NCBI GenBank assembly: GCA_017163975.1
Contig: JAFFSR010000237.1
Span: 868,001 to 932,000, forward strand
Length of the DNA: 64,000 nucleotides
DNA from: Anastatus disparis
Lineage: Eukaryota > Arthropoda > Insecta > Hymenoptera > Eupelmidae
Direction: 5' to 3'
Made by a program: the position numbers and the translations under genes. Shown here piece after piece: positions 1 to 12,470 of this stretch. A model generated the notes under the pieces. That model ran no database searches, was not told where the DNA came from, and worked only from the letters and a program-made list of their open reading frames with translations. How positions within the stretch are numbered: position 1 is the stretch's first letter; every line of letters starts with the position of its first letter.

Positions 1-3000
1 ATGGATAAAACGACGAATTATGAGTATTATAGAGAGAAAGGAAAAGCAAAAATTTCGTGAATATAAATTAAACTAAGCCCTGAAAAAATTTCCTCGTATT
101 TTTCTTGTATATTTGAAAAAACCTTGTATGATAAAACGTCGATGATATTATAATTGTAATTGTATTATATTCGAGCGAAAAAAGACGAGATTACTTACCT
201 CGTTATTACAAAAAATGAAGTGCATAATGAAAAAAAAGAAGAAAAAAAAACAATGGTATATAGGCTTACTTGGATCTTTTGTAAAATAAATTTAAAAAAA
301 ACTATTCGGAGTGTAACTAAATCGTAGATTTAAAAAAAAAAGTATTCTAGCTGTTTTTAGATTTTAAAAGACGTTTTTTACGGCGATCAAGTCCTAGAAG
401 GAAAGTCCTAAAAAGAAAGAAGAAAAAAAAGAGAAACTTCAAATCTGCATGCAAAGAAGAAACGGAAAAGAAACGAATAAATCTTGAGAATTCAAACGTT
501 TGCGCTGATGAAAAGAGCTTAATAATCAATTAAGATCGGAAATTTTGAATTTGCTAAAAATTTAAACGTAAATAAAACCTAATATATATTTAAATAAAAA
601 ATATATTCTTAACGAAAAAATTTAGCGCACTCGTTTGAATTCTCGGGAAAGCGTGCAAAATGTGACAAACGGTACAAAATTCAGACCTTAATATACTTTT
701 AATAAACTACCGTATGCCTAACGTATAGTTATAAAACCAATAAGAAAAAAATAAGATTGATAAATAATAATATTACGAATATAAATAACAAGGGAGGTTA
801 TATAGCACGGCTTCAAAATAAAAAAAGTGGATATAAAAATATTATATATATAAATATATATTAACATACCTATTTAAATATAGCAGGTGATAAATTCTCG
901 CTAAATAACTCAACCAACCTCGCGCGTCTTTAGCCGTCGTAAAAAGGGAAAAAATCTTCTTTCTTTCGAACTGTAAATTTTTTTCTTCAATTTTTTTTTT
1001 CTTCTATTTTATCGACAACTACTATATATATATACGTAATGGATCATTAATTCATTTTTCTAAGAAGAAATAGCTAAGAGAAAATTAGTAAGAAAAAAAT
1101 AAACGCCATATTTTTTAACGTGTACGCTGAAAAAAGAAAATACTAAATGAACTATTTTATCTACCTAAAGCTGCTAAGGAAATTTTGAGAACACTATGTA
1201 CTTATAAAAAGAAGAATTTTTTCAATTTTTTTCCATTTTACAGATATCGAGATAATTTGTTTGATACCAAAGTGATATAGCACTAAATATATTATATATT
1301 TCAATAAAAAGAGAACCGCTAGAAAAAAGAAGAAATATAAGACTACAATAACAAAACACTGTAAACATATTGCATGACAATATATTCCTGTAAGTTTAAT
1401 CCGAAAAAACAAGACAGAAAATGAGGGCGAAAAAAAAAACAAAGATTTTGCTGCGATTGTTAAAATTGTTAGTATAATATATTGTTTTTTACATTTTACG
1501 GCTCTTATATACAATTGTATACTAACGACAAAATAACAAAGAAAAAAATAAGAAACACTACCTCACCGGAAACACGTGAAATTTATATATCTCAAATAAA
1601 ATAACCCACAAGACTGATTTTGCATAGTATTTCTAATAGATAAGAAACAAAAAAAAGATTTTAAAATAAATAAAGGATCGAAAAAAAATAATAGTGGAAA
1701 CTGGTAATAGAAAAATATTATGGACATATGGAACGGAATAGGTATTACGAGAAATTCAGAATTTATACGATGATAGTTTTGACTGTTGATAAGAAGAGAG
1801 TTATGATTATATATAATTAGAAAAAATGATTTTTATTGAAAACTATAGAAAATAATAGTTTATTTATTTATATATTGTTATTTTAAGCATTGATTGTTTG
1901 ATACATTTACAACAATGAAAATTCTGAATTTCTCTTCGTACAAAAGGCCAATAGATAAAAAATAATAAGCGAGAAAATTTTGCGTGTCAGATGTTTGCAA
2001 TTTATCAAAAGGACTTGAAACAGGTTGAAAAAGAAAAGAAATACAGTGCGATAATAAATTATGTATCAGGAAATTTTCGTAAAAAAAATATTCTATTAAT
2101 TAAGTAATAAGGTGAAGAGACCGAAAACCTAAACAAAAATGCGCTGCCATCGAACCTGCGTAAATAATCAACAATGCGTGTGTAGAAAAAAGAAAAACAC
2201 AATTAACATTTGTACGTATTAATTATGTAAAAAAATTTCTTTTTCTTTTCAGTAGTATATATTATAAAAGAAGAAAAGTTTGAAAAATATTGTAAAAGCG
2301 ATATGTATGTCGAGGATGATATATAAAAAATTGTATGATATAATTTTAAACATTAAGAGGGACTTTTTTCGCAATGTGTCAAGTGTTTTAATCGATGAAT
2401 TAAAAAAAACATGAATGTTTCGTTGATGAATTAAATGGATGTCACACGACTGGTTTTTGTCGAAATATTTTTATTATTAAAAGTGACTGTTTAATCGTTT
2501 ATTTGAGTTGTACTTTTTTAATTATTTACCTACAACAGTTTTTTAAATATTTTTTTTTAATTGATTATTATTATACTTATAATTACTACAATTTTCAGTT
2601 GATGCATGCCTTTAAATTTACAATTATTATATGCATATTGTAGAAAATTAACCATAATCTGTCCAGAATATGTTAATTTAACATATCTGAGCTGGTCATG
2701 ATTGATTTTCTATCAAAGTATATAAATTATTAGAAAATATTTTTTAATATTTCTGAAGTTCAATTTTGAAAATATTAAAAATCGAAAGCTCTAATACTAG
2801 AATAAAAAATTCTCCAATATTTCCAATAATCCATCCAAAATGACAAAGCATTAAACTTTTCTTTTTAAAAAAGAAAAACCTCTCGATCCAATTCCACTCC
2901 ATACACATACTATCAAGCAAGCACGCGACTACGTATATACATGAAAAACGATCAACGAGCATATCGAAAAAGAAGAATAAAAAAATAAAGGAGGAGGGTC

Positions 3001-4326
3001 GCGTGTCCCTATACCAATACTTCGCATGTATTAGTAAGATGCGCACGTGCGTGAATACAATGTGTACATATATACATTGCTTATAGATGCCAGATTTTTG
3101 GAAACTGGTCCAAATCGGCATATAAGCGCGCAGCTGGGGTAAGAGAGAGGGAATATAATCAAGGTGTAATCGTCGTTACTGTCGTTATACAGGCTCTCTT
3201 TATAAAAAGGGGCACAACAACTTTCCTTCCCTTTTTTTTTACTTCTTTATTATTCTTTTTTTTTATGCAACTCTCTCTCTTCGTTTTTCCCCCGCTCTTC
3301 GGCTGCTTTTTTCTTCCTTTTTTCGGATAAATTCGTTGCGATGCAATCTGGAGATGAGTTTTCGGTTTTTCCTTGTATGTAACTTTTATTTTTACTCGGT
3401 AAGCGGGTGGATCGGTTATGCTTTATTTTTTCTATTCTAAATATCGATGACTCGAATTTCTTTGTGTTTTGTCAGTGTGATGAGTGGATCGAAGCATGTC
3501 TCTGTCATTTCAAGTGTGTTCTCGTTTCACTCGTTATGACAAAAAGGGGGATGCTCATCTGAAATTGCTTTGTTCGTAATGAACTTTATGCAGTTTTAGG
3601 TGAATAGTAATACTATTTACGTAGTTTTTGAAAATGACGGGTCAACGGATCTTTATTAATATTTGATGTAATCATAGAAATTGATCGATTCTTTTTGATT
3701 GGAATAATAAAAACTTATATATTTTTATTTTATATTCATTATCTATTTTTGAAATTTTAGATTTTATTCAAATTTTTGTATGATCTCTTTTAAAATTACT
3801 GCAATTACTGCTATTAATCAGCATATTTTCTTACTTTTATTTTCACTGATAACATTAATAATTCAAACATAAATAATTAAAATACCACCAAATATACACA
3901 CTTCAAACTCGTAAATAAGACTTGATTAAAGTCCTTATGTTTAAAACATAAGAAAAAAGAAGTGAAATCCATCAAACCATAATACCTAAAAAAACTGTAA
4001 AAAAGTAGAGCAGGGTGCATAAAAGTTTGTACACCTTTTGTACATAAATACGTGTACGCGTGTGCTTATGTATATATGCGCCAAACCCCCGTGGCACAGT
4101 GACACATTATACCGTAATGCACAAGAGTATAGGAGAGGGAGAAATTTTAACACATATGAATGCGTATATGTACGTGCACGCGCGACAGATGCTAGCGTTA
4201 TTCGAATTTCCAGAAAAATGCTTATACGGTACACGAGCATTTCTATAAAGTGACTTGTGTGTACTATTTATCGATCACTTAAATCTTATTTCTCGATATT
4301 TAGGTATATAACCGAGGTTGCATGCC

Positions 4327-4349
4327 CCTCTCTCTCTCTCTCTCTCTCT
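4327..4349. repeat. (CT)n microsatellite
   Basis: About eleven CT units followed by TTTTT. Confidence 0.9.
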
Positions 4350-6840
4350 TTTTGCTTACAATAGTCAATAGGATTACGGTACACTTAATATCGAAAGGTA
4401 AACATGTTTATAAGCTCAGATATTGGAAATATTTTCGCCGAGTGTAAGGAGCGTGAGTAATTGAGATTTTAAATTTAAAGTCTTAATTAGTTCATTTTAA
4501 ATATTAGCTTATCAAGACATGTGCAGATATTTTTTATAACGAAATTTCAATTATTTAATACTAGTTAACATGCTGATTGTGTTTGGTTTCTGTACTAGCC
4601 AAACCACTTTTAACAATTGATTATAACAATAATTAGTTTAAAACTAATAAGAAAATTTTTGTGAATTTCGAACTCTATTTTCCTACGATAAAGAATATAT
4701 TTTTACCGACAAAAATTTTTTAAATATCATTTGGAATTCTAAAAAAACAAATGATAAATTTTCAATTAATTTCTTATTTGCCTTAGAGTTTTATAAAAAA
4801 ACAACTTTTTATCGTGAATTTTAGCTCAAGATGTTTGTAAAAAAGTTACAGTTTCTGGGTTGATTTATTCTTATCATTAGATTTAGAAAAAAAAATATTA
4901 TCGATCAACCTGTTAAATTAAATTTATTGCAAAAGAAATAAGCTTTAAAATATAATTTTAAAAATTAATCTACCAAAGGCGCGTGCTGTCATTGCGAGTT
5001 CACTGCTCTCCCTTTAACGCACGCGAAAAATAAAAGGAATTGCCACGCGCTCAATCTTCCCCTCCGCCGACATAATATTCTTATCCCTTTATTTTTTATT
5101 ATTTCATCGTCGATGTAAAAAAGCGAACGAGAAAGAAGAAAAGTTTCTTTTACAGTGATGTAAAGAACGAAAGTTCCTTTTTTTTTTTTTAAAGGGGAAA
5201 AAGAAAAGGAGAATTAGAAGGTTTAACAAAACGAGCTTGAAATGCGGGGTGTTGATTGTTCGAGCAATTTGCCTTGCACTGCATCGCGTGGTGAGAATAA
5301 TTTTAGATTTCTTTCTTTTTTTCCTATTTCGCCACACGTAATGTCTGAACTTGTTCGTTTGAAATTTTAAATTATTAAAAAAAGCGAAAGTTGTATAAAA
5401 AATGGTATAGATTAAGAATTAAAAATTTATTTTGAACTATGTTATTCTTTTGAATTGTTATGTATTTTTTAGATGAAATGTTCCTCTTAAAACCCCTTCA
5501 CTATTAACATAAAAAAAGTGGTAATATATTGTAAGCTCATACTGAATAATATGTGCTCAAATTAATCTAATTTACCCCTATCCATATCCTTAAAACGTAA
5601 TCCCTAAAAAAAGGATAGAAAAACCTTTAATTCACAAGCTCCATTAACAATACTATAAAGCCTACGAGGTCGTATCCAAAAAAACGAAGTCGAAACTTAC
5701 TCGAAAGACATGAAAGAGAAAGAAAGTGAAAGGGCATTTTTTTCCTTTCACCCTCTAATGGAAAAACAAAGAGCTAAAAGAGAGAAAAAAAAGGGGATCG
5801 CGAAGAAAAGAAGAGTGAAAAAGTAGAAAAAAAAAGAAGAAGAGGAAAATACTCTTCAACCATTAACGATCTCGAGAGTCCGCGAAGAAAACGAAAGTAA
5901 GCCGCGGAAAGAGGATGTTTTACGTGATTTTAGAAAAGACACGTTTCATCTGTACTCGGAGTATGTCTATACGTTGTCCTTTTTTTTTTCTCTTCGTTCG
6001 TTTCCCTTTTTTTTCATCCTTTTTTTTAACAGCTTGTACAGGATTTTATGCTCTAGATTTTATTTTTTTGTCCTTCTCGTTTTGGAATTTTTTGGGTAGT
6101 TTCGTCTGTTGGGTTTAGAATTTTAGTTTTGGAAAGTTTTTGTTGTTCTTGGAATTCTCGGGTATATATATAAGAGTTGGCGAAAACAATTGTCGAAGTA
6201 AATAAAGGTTTCTAAAAGTGGATACGGTTTATCAATTTAATATAATTTACTGTTAAATATATACTTTCGTAAAAAAAGAGTTCAATTTTCTACACGTCAG
6301 TTTGGTTTATAAAAGAAGTACGAATTTCAGAAATGAAATCGAAACTATTTTATGATTGATTTGAATTGAAAATATAATTATCATTAAAAATGAAATTACA
6401 GAAATTAAAATTTTACAGAACTACAAAAATTGAGTTTTCCTTTGCAATCCTAATTTATATTTACACATAATCATTTCATATCATTGAAGTAAGTTCAATA
6501 AAATTATTTTAATATGTCATGTATATCTTTATTTAACACACTTTTGTAAATTCATTCAACATAAGATCGTACAAAAAACAATGAATCATACAAATATATT
6601 AAAAAAAAATATAAGTGACATTTGAAATAAAATTATTGTTTATAATTAAAAATTATTTTACAATTTCTTTTATAAATTAAGAAATTAATCATGCTTGCCT
6701 AACTTTTATTCTTCTACGTTGTTTTTGGAAAGATCAAAATTATTTTATATTAATAAATGTAAATTCGCTAAAATTCTAAATATATTAACCAAAATATTCA
6801 TGAAATATATCCCGCATATTATCATAGCACACACAAACTT

Positions 6841-6860
6841 ATATATATATATATATATAC
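6841..6860. repeat. (TA)n microsatellite
   Basis: About ten TA units. Confidence 0.85.
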
Positions 6861-9800
6861 CCGCAAATGACCAGTATTTTCACAACAATGTATCGCTCAT
6901 TTGTGTAACCTATACACGAGTTGCGGTTTATTTTTTTTTTTTCATTATGGTTTTTAAGGTATCCTCTTGTTAACCTTGTATATATATCTGCCCTCGATAT
7001 ACACGTGAAAAATTTCTGCATTGATATACAAAAGGGGCGCCATCGGTTAAAAGAAAAAAAATATATATATTTTTTTTGTACGAACATCGCGGCATCACAT
7101 TAGAAGCCGCGACCTGTTTTGGCTTATATTCAAATTGAATGATCCATAGGTATTATAGTTTGCAATATATATACGTATGTATGTATACGTTTTTTAGTCT
7201 ACGGAAACAACCAATTTTCGACATATGGGCCCTCGGTTATTTGTGCAAGGCCAAAAAAAAAGGAGAAATATGTATAACGCGCGAATATAAGAGAGATGCG
7301 CTCTGAGAGAGACGGAGAATGAAAAAGAAGAGGAACCCTTCAACTTTTTACTTTGTGGAGGCGAGATACGCTCCTTTTTTTCCTTCTTTTATTTTTAAAA
7401 AATATGAGGCAGGACTTTGTCGACATTTGGCGTGCTTTTTGCAGAAAACAATTTTTTCATTATTTTTTTTTGTAAACGATGTAAATACAAAAAGGTATTA
7501 TAAATTTGCTTGAAACACATTGTTGAAAGGAAAGGGTAATTATTTGTTTTATAATTTATATTTGTGATATTATCATAATCGTAGTCAAAATTTTATTGAA
7601 TTCATATGAGATTAGATTATCGATATCAATTAAATACATATTCTAGAAAATTCATGTAAATATTTTAGAACGACCAATTATTATATGAAAATTAAAATAT
7701 TCAATTATAGATTTCTAAAATTAGTATCAATAACACAAAAATTAATACAAAAAAACTTGAAAAAGGTAGATTTAATGTATGAACATTTGCATCCCTCTAA
7801 AACGACTAATAAAGTCGCTCCTCTTCATCCGCCTATCGATGACGCAACGAAACCGCAATGTGCTCAAAATTTTCAAAACATCCAGACACTCCATTGAAAA
7901 CCCTCTCGCATTATGGATTGCAAAAACTAAAAAAAAGAAGGAAGATAACAAAAGAAAAAAAAAAGGGATAAAGGAAGAGTTTGTAAAAGACTGACCTAGT
8001 CCTTGAGCATTATAGAAAAAAAAAAGAAAAAATAAAGGCCGACACGAGTCGTCGCAGCATCATCTTAATTATATAGCACGCGCCAAAAAATAAAAGAAAA
8101 AAAAGCGAGGGAATTGACTTAAGTTCTTCTTTTATTTCTTTGCTTCTTCGAAGCTCATTCTTATATATCGTATAGAGGACCATATGGCGAATCCTTTTTT
8201 CTGCGCGCTCGCGCCCAAAAGAATATGTAGTAATGTCGATGTTATACTCCTTTTTTTTTACCTATATTTATTGCGAGAAACGATATGTATGTAATTTTTG
8301 GTTCATTGAAAAAATAGCAATTTTTTTCTTCTTTGTGTAGGGGTAATTCGGTCGTGGATTATGCAAGAAAATTTTCTTTTGTAATGAACGCACCGTTACA
8401 CATGATTGTGTACATGTAATGTACAGTATGTCACGGTCAAAATGCTTTTAATGAGTAGGTCAATATGTAACTTTTAATCAATACTTCATAAATTTTGTAT
8501 CAATTAATACCGAAACAAAAAAAAGCTAAATTTTTCCAGTCCCATCTGTCTACCCGTCATAAAAAAAAGAAGATTTTTGCACGAAACTCTTCTACAAGTC
8601 ATCATCTATTCCGAGTTCAATTTTCTGCTCCATTCTAAAATCTTAGCCTTCTAGCTCCCTCGAATTATCTAGCAATTTATCCTAGACAATCTGGCTAGTA
8701 TAATATACATTTTTTAGTTCTCGTTCAACTCCTCCAAAAAAAAAGGAAAAAAATACTTTTTTTTCGTCTAGGACACGCGAATGAGGACGACAGGTATTCG
8801 TTCTACTTCTTCCTTTCTATTTATTTCTTTCTTTCGGATTCTTTTTTTTATTTTTACTTTCTTGAAAATAAAAAGAATAGCTTCTTTCGAAAAGTTGCGC
8901 TCCTTATCGCTTAAGCTTTATCGTTTCCTCTCGTACCGAAGGTATACGCAATAAGCTTTATGACACGCGCCTCTTCTTCTGTTTATGCAGCTGGATTTAA
9001 ATGTTTTTTTCAAAAATACAGGTTCTTCTCTTTTTCGATGTTTGTTACGGTAATTTGTGTTTATTATCTTAAATATTGTAAAAGAAATTTTAATAATAAA
9101 ATAACTTATAAATACAAGAATTTTTCAAATAAAAAATCATATTAGTGAAACCTCTAATCGCAGCATTTCTCGTCATGCAAAAATAAAAAAAAATTGAACA
9201 AATGTAAAAAGCGCAAAGAATTTTTTTAACTTGTTGAAGATTTGTTTTTTTAACTCTTGTAATTATGTTCTTTTAGTTAACACTCGAAACAACAGGTGCC
9301 CTAGCACACAAAAAAAGTGTTACCTATTTCTTCGCTCTGAAACTCTAGTGTCAAATTAGACTCACTTTCAATTTTTCGAAAATTAAGTTCTAAAAACCTA
9401 AAAGAAAAATAATTCGCTCTTACCAAAAACACCTGCTACTGCACCTACGAAACAAAAAACAAAGCGAACGCTGTTATTTTTTTTCTAAATTCGTACATTA
9501 GGCAAGCAACGAGATAATGATGTGGACTCTCAACGTTTCCGGAAACGTTAAACGTACTGCAGGTGGTAAAAAAAAAAGATTTTGTTTTATATATTTTCTT
9601 TCGAAATTCGTGCTTTGTTTATTTTCTTTTTATTCCATGGTATATAACGGGTTCATTCATCGAGCAATTCATACATCGAGCTTATCTTCAGCGAGGCACG
9701 AGTGCGTCAGCATATTTGAGTAAGGAGCGTAGTATCTTATACGTAGGAAGTAAAAGGAAATCCGAATTTATGCGTTGGGTTTGTATAAATTTAAGCAAAG

Positions 9801-9898
9801 TATCTTTAATGTACACATAAATAAATTAATTAAATCGTTGAAGATATTATGATGTTTCGATGAATAATTTAACGAGGAAAAAATTTTGGATTTAAAAA

Positions 9899-9975
9899 GT
9901 ACGGGAGCTCCTTGGATCACTCCCAGCATCAAGACTTGCAGGAGCAGAGAGTTGCAGGCTTGTAGGGGCTAACAT
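9899..9975. other. Isolated GC-rich patch of unknown origin
   Basis: About 77 bases with roughly balanced composition and normal complexity, between AT-rich flanks and without the usual homopolymers. It contains GGAGCTCC and two TTGCAGG words. Frames are open on both strands over the patch, but there are no splice sites or familiar peptide. It could be a repeat fragment, a small exon or a conserved element. Confidence 0.4.
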
Positions 9976-10305
9976 TATTTAAACTATTTGAATAATGCAT
10001 AATTTTTATAAAAACTTTATGTATATTTAATTCGTGTAAAGGATTTATTGTGTCGACTAATTTTAAATAATAAGAAAAATTATTAAATATTTTATATAGT
10101 ATTGTATATACTCGAAAACGAAAGTAGTTTATTATACAAAAGTAAACGCATTATTGCGCTTCTCCGAAATTCACTAACTTAACCCATCTCAATAACGTTT
10201 CACAAATTACATCACCTAAGCAATTATTCAACGAAATTTATTGAAATAAAAAACCAACAATCATGAATCTATAATAACCCTTGAAATTCCTTAGGTAAAA
10301 AAAAC

Positions 10306-10329
10306 CTCACACGAGAAACTGCGTGTGAG
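10306..10329. repeat. Short perfect hairpin
   Basis: CTCACACG and CGTGTGAG are exact complements separated by eight bases. Not followed by a T run on either strand, so it is not an obvious terminator. Confidence 0.5.
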
Positions 10330-11396
10330 AAAAGTAGGAGAAAAAACGAAGAAGAAAAAAAGTACACGTGCGTATTACACGCACATACATGATACGAAGG
10401 AGTTGGGTAGTTTGTTGTGGAAATTCCAGTGAAGAGTCACGTATCTCGTTTTAACATCCCGCATGGGCGCATGAAAGTTAAGCCCCAACGCTATACGCGC
10501 GCTTTTACTTGTGGCTTCTATAAAATAAAAAAAAAGATCCTGACTTATTTTGCTTTACAATGTTGTTTATTGCCTTATTTTTATCTAAATTGATTGTACG
10601 TTATTTAGAAGAAGAATAAAGTTATGTTGTTAATTATAATTCTGATATATTTTGCAAATATGTTGTCATCAAAATATTTTCAATTTGTTTACTTTTATTG
10701 TAAAAATACTCTTTATTAAAATAATTTTTTATAACAAGAGTTAATACTGATATTTAAATTTAAGTTCCAATGTTAATACGATAAAAAATAATCAAGTAAG
10801 CATTCAAAAGAGTACAATAAATTTTTAGCTTACAACAAGTGTTTTTGATCACTTGAAAAAATTTTTAAATACATGGTGACATAGCAAGTAAATTTATTTT
10901 TATAGCCATACTAATTTGAATAATGAAAACTTGTTCTACGTTATTGAATTAAAATATCAAAATTGATTATCAAGCAAATCAACATAATTACAAAAAAAAC
11001 TACGTTCACGCAGATTCTCTGAAAAAAAATAGGTTCATCGACACTTAAAAATCTCCACTTAGAAGTTTAAGATAAAAAAGCTGAATAACATTTGGCGATA
11101 AAGCACGAAAGAAGTAAAATAAAAAAAAAAAGAAGAAAATAATAAAACAAAAATAAAAAAGAGAGTAGCCGTCACCCGTAAAGATCCCTATACATTTCTA
11201 ACTGCGTATACGAGAAAGAGACAGCAAGAGGAAAGGTTCTCTTGCGTATACTCATACATAACCATTGACTATCCAATACCATCAAATCAGAATTCGTATA
11301 CATACATATATACATCTACTTACATATATACATCTACTTACATGCAACATTCGAATGAAGTAAAAAGAGAGAAATAGAGAACCCCCTGGGTTTTCT

Positions 11397-11454
11397 CCCA
11401 CCCCCCCCCCTTTTTTTTCTCTCTTCAAGAAAGAAGAAGAGAGAGAAAAAAAAG
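11397..11454. repeat. C-tract followed by a 15-bp pyrimidine/purine hairpin
   Basis: A run of C at 11397-11410 (one A at the start) leads directly into an inverted repeat, 11410-11424 paired with 11440-11454 (C, eight T, then CTCTCT on the left; exact complement on the right) with a 15-base loop. The pyrimidine-to-purine switch could favour non-B structure. Confidence 0.7.
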
Positions 11455-11551
11455 AGTTAATATTGATCCGTTTTTTTATTTGAGTCACCCTCTCTCTCTT
11501 TTTCTCTCTTACTTTTCTTTCTCTCTATTTCTCTCTGTCTCGCTCGACGAT

Positions 11552-11581
11552 CCCCCCCCCCCACCACCCCCCGCCCCCTCC
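11552..11581. repeat. C-rich tract, G-quadruplex-capable on the minus strand
   Basis: An almost unbroken run of C (about 11 bases, then ACCA-interrupted runs of 6 and 5). The minus strand therefore has at least four G runs of three or more within 30 bases, meeting the usual quadruplex pattern. It is the most GC-rich spot in the first 36 kb and lies 130 bases upstream of an X-box. Confidence 0.75.
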
Positions 11582-11713
11582 ACCGCTTCCTCTTTGGGCT
11601 CCTTTTTTTTCACCCTCGCTATTTTTTTTTCTCCCTTTTTTTTCGTGCAGCTATATACGCCCGAAGCTTTTGCTATCTCGCTTCTTTGGTTGCCGCTGCT
11701 GCGCGGAATTAGT

Positions 11714-11727
11714 GTTTCTATAGCAAC
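11714..11727. promoter_or_regulatory. RFX-type X-box in a CpG-rich island
   Basis: GTTTCTATAGCAAC, whose reverse complement GTTGCTATAGAAAC fits the X-box consensus RYYNYYATRRNRAC at every position. It sits in a segment (about 11.68-11.82 kb) unusually dense in CG dinucleotides for this window. About 250 bases downstream on the plus strand an ATG (11974) is followed after ten bases by a strong donor AAG|GTAAGA (11983), so a plus-strand first exon is conceivable. No downstream exon was found. Confidence 0.35.
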
Positions 11728-12270
11728 TCTTCGCCTCGCTAGGCTGCTTTACTATATACTAAAGCGCGCCGACGAACGACGTCCGTATCCCTTTCGCGAG
11801 GATGCTGTGTGTACCCGAAGATAGCTGAATTTTTTTCTTACTTTTTTTTTTCTTAACTTTCCTTTGGCTCGAAATACTCAGACAGAAGAAGAGTTGAAGA
11901 TCTTTTATTCTTTTTTTTTTCTTTTTGTTCATTTTAAAGGTATTTTGGACAGCGATAAATTCAATTTTTGAAATGTTGAAAGGTAAGAATTGAGAAAACG
12001 TTCTTTTTTATAAAAAGAAAAGAGAGATAAAGATAAATTATAATGCGTAAATTTATTTAAAATAGTACCTAAAACTTAAAACAATACTTTGGAATTTCTC
12101 GTTATTTTTTTCCAAAATTATAGCTGATAATAATCTGAAAACAGTCTAAGTTTCTAAAAGTTGACTATTATATGAATAAATTAATATTTTATAAATGATA
12201 TGTATCATAATACACACAATATTATATTAACATCATTTTATGGCTAATGAAGAGAACAAAGTATTGAGGT

Positions 12271-12470
12271 TGCCAGTGGTTTACTCGGTAGAGTGTTGGA
12301 TTCGTAATCTCGAGGGTTCGAGTTCGAATCCAGCTCTCGGCTGATTTATACAAGTACCGCTGTATGTTACATGTGCTTTGTAGACAAACACGCTAGACAC
12401 CTCCATCGTTAATTAGCATCGTAATGATAGCATAAATACAACAATGTTAAATAAAATAAAAATAAATAAA
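12271..12470 (+). mobile_element. tRNA-derived SINE, copy 1, near full length
   Basis: The 5' part is a degenerate tRNA: A-box-like TGGTTTACTCGG, anticodon loop TTCGTAA (Thr-CGT type) and a perfect B box GTTCGAATCC at 12322-12331. The body contains CAAGTACCGCTG and ACATGTGCTTTG. The 3' domain contains AATTAGCATCGTAATGATAG and ends in GTTAAATAAAATAAAAA. The acceptor stem does not pair, so it is not a functional tRNA gene. The inverted 3' stem is partly decayed (CATCGTT/AACAATG). Confidence 0.85.

Larger units (their letters stand above)
1..9894. other. No gene recognised; alternating AT-rich and tract-rich blocks
   Basis: Open frames here are short, low-complexity (Phe/Lys/Ser runs from T and A tracts) and lack splice or codon support. 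The first ~2.7 kb is almost uniformly AT-rich. From 2.9 kb on, islands with CG dinucleotides and long pyrimidine or purine tracts recur about every 1-2.5 kb (for example 2.9-3.5, 5.0-6.1, 8.0-9.0 kb). A weak dyad (8392-8437, ACCGT...ACGGT with inner GTACAT/ATGTAC) was the only structured spot noted. Confidence 0.6.

Noticed and set aside
11480..11824. 114-codon plus-strand frame with a proline run and basic C-terminus
   Set aside because: The proline run is the C-tract and the rest is CT-rich DNA. The CG-rich end gives an arginine-rich tail, as expected from composition. Better explained as promoter-like DNA.
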